The notes under the pieces were generated by a model. The model made no database searches. It saw only the letters and a program-made list of their open reading frames with translations, and was not told the DNA's origin. The position numbers were made by a program, and so were the translations under genes. From Desulfobacteraceae bacterium (lineage in GTDB: Bacteria; Desulfobacterota; Desulfobacteria; Desulfobacterales; Desulfosalsimonadaceae): a DNA stretch of 7,759 bases. Of this stretch, positions 5,971-7,759 are shown piece after piece (the stretch's first letter is position 1; each line of letters starts with the position of its first letter). The DNA is taken from contig PUOB01000398.1 of the NCBI GenBank assembly GCA_003551985.1, forward strand, positions 1 through 7,759, in the 5' to 3' direction.

Positions 5971-5982
5971 ATCGGCGGCTTA
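5969..5982. repeat. Direct repeat bordering the repeat block, metW side
   Basis: TCATCGGCGGCTTA, the second copy of the 14-base sequence at 5637-5650. On the minus strand it encodes the last metW residues (Ser-Arg-Arg) and its TGA stop; the final GA is also the first two bases of copy C. Confidence 0.85.
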
Positions 5983-6601
5983 TTAGATAAATGCCGTACG
6001 TCGCCCGCAGGTTCGGGAGGAAACCGGCGATTTTCCCGCTTCTGTAATAGTTGTCCGAATCGATAGCGGCCTCCCTGAGGATGTTAAATCCCGCGCGTTT
6101 CGAGAATTCACGGAAATCCCTGATGGAGAGAATGCGAATGTTGGGCGTGTCATACCACTGGTAGGGGAGCTGCGGCGAAACCGGGGCGATCCCTTTGAAA
6201 AGCACCTGGTAGCGGATGTACCAGTGCCCGAAATTCGGAAAGCTCACCACAACCTTTTTTCCGATTCTCATCATTTCATGGATTAAATCCAGAGGCTCGT
6301 AAACCTGCTGCAGGGTCTGGCTCAGGATGACGTAGTCGAAGTTATTGTCCGGGTAGTCGATAATTTCCTCGTTGATATCCCCCTGAATGACCGAAAGCCC
6401 TTTTTCAATACAGGCGGCCACCCGGTGCTCGACGATTTCAATGCCGGTCTCCCGGATATTTTTATTCTTTTTGAGATAATGGAGGAGTTCGCCTTCGCCG
6501 CACCCGAGCCCGATCACCCGGGATTCGGGTTCGACCCATGAAGCAATGACCTGCAGGTCGAAGCGAAGGTTGTCTGGTTTATTGGGCGCCGTTGTAGACA
6601 C
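5969..6601 (-). CDS. metW: Methionine biosynthesis protein MetW
   Basis: A 210-residue cytoplasmic class I methyltransferase-fold protein. MetW is found beside metX and is reported to be needed for MetX activity in some proteobacteria; its own chemistry is unsettled. Visible marks are the NLRFDLQVIASWVEP start typical of the family, motif I VIGLGCGEGELL (29-40), GIEIVE (53-58) ending in the second acidic strand, VIQGDINE (71-78), FDYVILSQTLQQVYEP (88-103) and FPNFGHWYIR (121-130). In motif I the usual aspartate of LDLGCG is glycine (Gly31), which may alter SAM binding. The start is GTG at 6601, inside the end of metX (23-base overlap), with AAAGGA 10 bases upstream. The stop falls on the edge of the repeat block, inside a 14-base sequence shared with the fdhD start, so metW probably once ran directly into fdhD. 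Confidence 0.93.
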   Translation of the reverse strand: MSTTAPNKPDNLRFDLQVIASWVEPESRVIGLGCGEGELLHYLKKNKNIRETGIEIVEHRVAACIEKGLSVIQGDINEEIIDYPDNNFDYVILSQTLQQVYEPLDLIHEMMRIGKKVVVSFPNFGHWYIRYQVLFKGIAPVSPQLPYQWYDTPNIRILSIRDFREFSKRAGFNILREAAIDSDNYYRSGKIAGFLPNLRATYGIYLISRR

Positions 6602-7748
6602 TGTCCAGAAATCCTTTCACCAGGTTGGTCAACCGCTGGTTCGGCAGTAAAAAGGCGTCATGTCCCCATTCCGCCTCGATTTCACAAAAACTGACATTAA
6701 GGCCGCTTTTTTTCATGGCCTTGACCATCTCCCGGCTCTGATAGGTGGGATAGAGCCAGTCGGAGGTGAAGGATACCACCATGAACCGCGCCTGGGCCCG
6801 GGAAAAGGCCTCTATACTGGAGCCGACGTTGTTCTGGTGGGCCAGGTCGAAATAATCGGCGGCCTTGGTGATATATAGAAACGAGTTGGCGTCAAAGCGC
6901 TCAACGAATTTCGCCCCCTGGTGCCGGAGGTAGCTTTCAACCTGAAAATCAGCCTCGAAATTAAAGGAAAAATCGTCCTTGTCCTGGAGCTTGCGCCCAA
7001 ATTTGCGGCGCAGGGCTTCATCGGACAGATACGTGACGTGCCCGATCATGCGGGCCACGGAAAGTCCCAGGTCCGGCTTTTTGCCGTTGTAATAATTGCC
7101 GTTGTTCCAGTTGGGGTCGGTTATTATGGCCTGGCGGGCCACCTCGTTGAACGCGATGGCCAACGCCGAGTGGCGCAGGGTGGTGGCCAGCGGCATGGCG
7201 GACTGCACCATTTCCGGATATTGAACCGCCCATTGCAGCACCTGCATCCCCCCCATGGACCCACCGGTCATGGAAAGGATTTTTTTGATCCCCAAATGGT
7301 CCATCAGCGCCTTTTGGGCGCGCACCATGTCGGCGATGGTCACAAACGGAAAGGTCATGCCGTAAGGCTCGCCGGTCTCCGGGCTGATGGATGCCGGCCC
7401 CGTTGATCCCATGCAGCCGCCCAGCACATTTGAGCAAACAACGAAATACTTGTCGGTATCGATGCCCTTTCCGGGCCCGATCATGTTGTCCCACCATCCC
7501 GGCTTGTCGTCGTTTTCCGAGTAGACGCCGGCGGCGTGGGAGTCGCCGGTCAGGGCATGGAGAACCAGCACAACGTTGCTTTTGCTTTCGTCGAGCGTGC
7601 CGTATGTTTCATAGGCAATGGTGACGGGACCGAGTCTGGCCTTTGAGTCCAGGACCATTTCATTGGGCGGGTGTGCAAAGGTGAAATATTTTTTTTCGAC
7701 CTTGCCGACGGTTTTGCCCGTTATGTCGTGCGTGATGTATTCGCTCAT
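6579..7748 (-). CDS. metX: Homoserine O-acetyltransferase MetX
   Basis: A 389-residue cytoplasmic alpha/beta-hydrolase-fold acyltransferase that activates the homoserine hydroxyl with an acyl group from CoA in methionine synthesis. The catalytic triad is visible: Ser164 in TGGSMGGMQ, Asp330 in FTSDWLYP and His363 in EWGHDAFL. Other family marks are LVLHALTGDSHAAG (61-74), WWDNMIGPGKGIDTDKYFVVCSN (85-107) and LGGCMGSTGP (109-118). Length is typical. Some MetX-family enzymes use succinyl-CoA; I cannot tell the donor from motifs alone, so acetyl is the family default. ATG 7748 leaves only 11 bases to the window edge, with no clear Shine-Dalgarno (TAAGAA at best), so promoter and any leader regulation lie outside. 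metW overlaps its 3' end by 23 bases, indicating one operon. Confidence 0.95.
   Translation of the reverse strand: MSEYITHDITGKTVGKVEKKYFTFAHPPNEMVLDSKARLGPVTIAYETYGTLDESKSNVVLVLHALTGDSHAAGVYSENDDKPGWWDNMIGPGKGIDTDKYFVVCSNVLGGCMGSTGPASISPETGEPYGMTFPFVTIADMVRAQKALMDHLGIKKILSMTGGSMGGMQVLQWAVQYPEMVQSAMPLATTLRHSALAIAFNEVARQAIITDPNWNNGNYYNGKKPDLGLSVARMIGHVTYLSDEALRRKFGRKLQDKDDFSFNFEADFQVESYLRHQGAKFVERFDANSFLYITKAADYFDLAHQNNVGSSIEAFSRAQARFMVVSFTSDWLYPTYQSREMVKAMKKSGLNVSFCEIEAEWGHDAFLLPNQRLTNLVKGFLDSVYNGAQ
6612..6617 (-). promoter_or_regulatory. Shine-Dalgarno deciding the metW GTG start
   Basis: Reads AAAGGA on the minus strand, inside the metX coding sequence, 10 bases before GTG 6601. There is no ATG in the MetW frame between this site and the conserved NLRFDLQVIA segment, so the GTG is the best start. 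Confidence 0.65.
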
Positions 7749-7759
7749 GCGGTTTCTTA

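Noticed and set aside
7749..7759. SAM or other methionine riboswitch upstream of metX
   Set aside because: Only 11 bases lie upstream of metX in the window, so nothing can be judged.

Overview
The window most resembles a chromosomal segment of a sulfate-reducing Desulfobacterota bacterium (Desulfobacterales-like). This rests on a multidomain heme c sensor kinase next to an NtrC-type regulator, the metX-metW pair followed by fdhD, and two interspersed palindromic repeat families. The lineage is an inference from gene style; no rRNA or other marker is present.

Layout, left to right. (1) Positions 1-102, minus strand: the first 34 codons of a gene leaving the window, probably a YeiH-type putative sulfate exporter, with a good Shine-Dalgarno. 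(2) Positions 103-787: about 685 bases without a convincing gene. An AT-rich stretch is followed by a hairpin-rich GC stretch (330-460), a 154-base palindromic element (485-638) bounded by 5-base direct repeats, a truncated inverted fragment of the same family (652-681), and a 57-base hairpin of a second family (704-760) ending 27 bases before the kinase gene. (3) Positions 788-4847, plus strand: a two-gene operon encoding a membrane histidine kinase (heme c DUF3365/Tll0287-like sensor, HAMP, GAF, cysteine-rich PAS, HisKA, HATPase) and a sigma-54-dependent NtrC-family response regulator. (4) Positions 4834-7748, minus strand: metX, metW and fdhD in that transcriptional order, convergent with the kinase operon and overlapping it by 14 bases. 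metX and metW overlap by 23 bases. metW and fdhD are separated by a 318-base repeat block with two head-to-tail copies of the 154-base family.

The most notable structure is the metW-fdhD junction. The repeat block lies between two perfect 14-base copies of the sequence that holds both the metW stop and the fdhD start. Removing the block joins the two genes directly, or as an ATGA stop/start overlap. It therefore looks like a recent insertion into a tightly coupled metX-metW-fdhD operon that kept both reading frames whole. The copies at 485-638 and 5817-5970 are exactly the same length, about 86% identical by manual count, in opposite orientation, and differ by paired changes that keep the hairpin. 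This suggests a structured, mobile, non-coding element.

Functionally, the kinase probably reads redox state through heme c (and perhaps the PAS cysteines) and phosphorylates the regulator, which would activate sigma-54 promoters. No target promoter could be identified here. MetX and MetW belong to methionine biosynthesis, and FdhD activates molybdenum/tungsten formate dehydrogenases by sulfur transfer.
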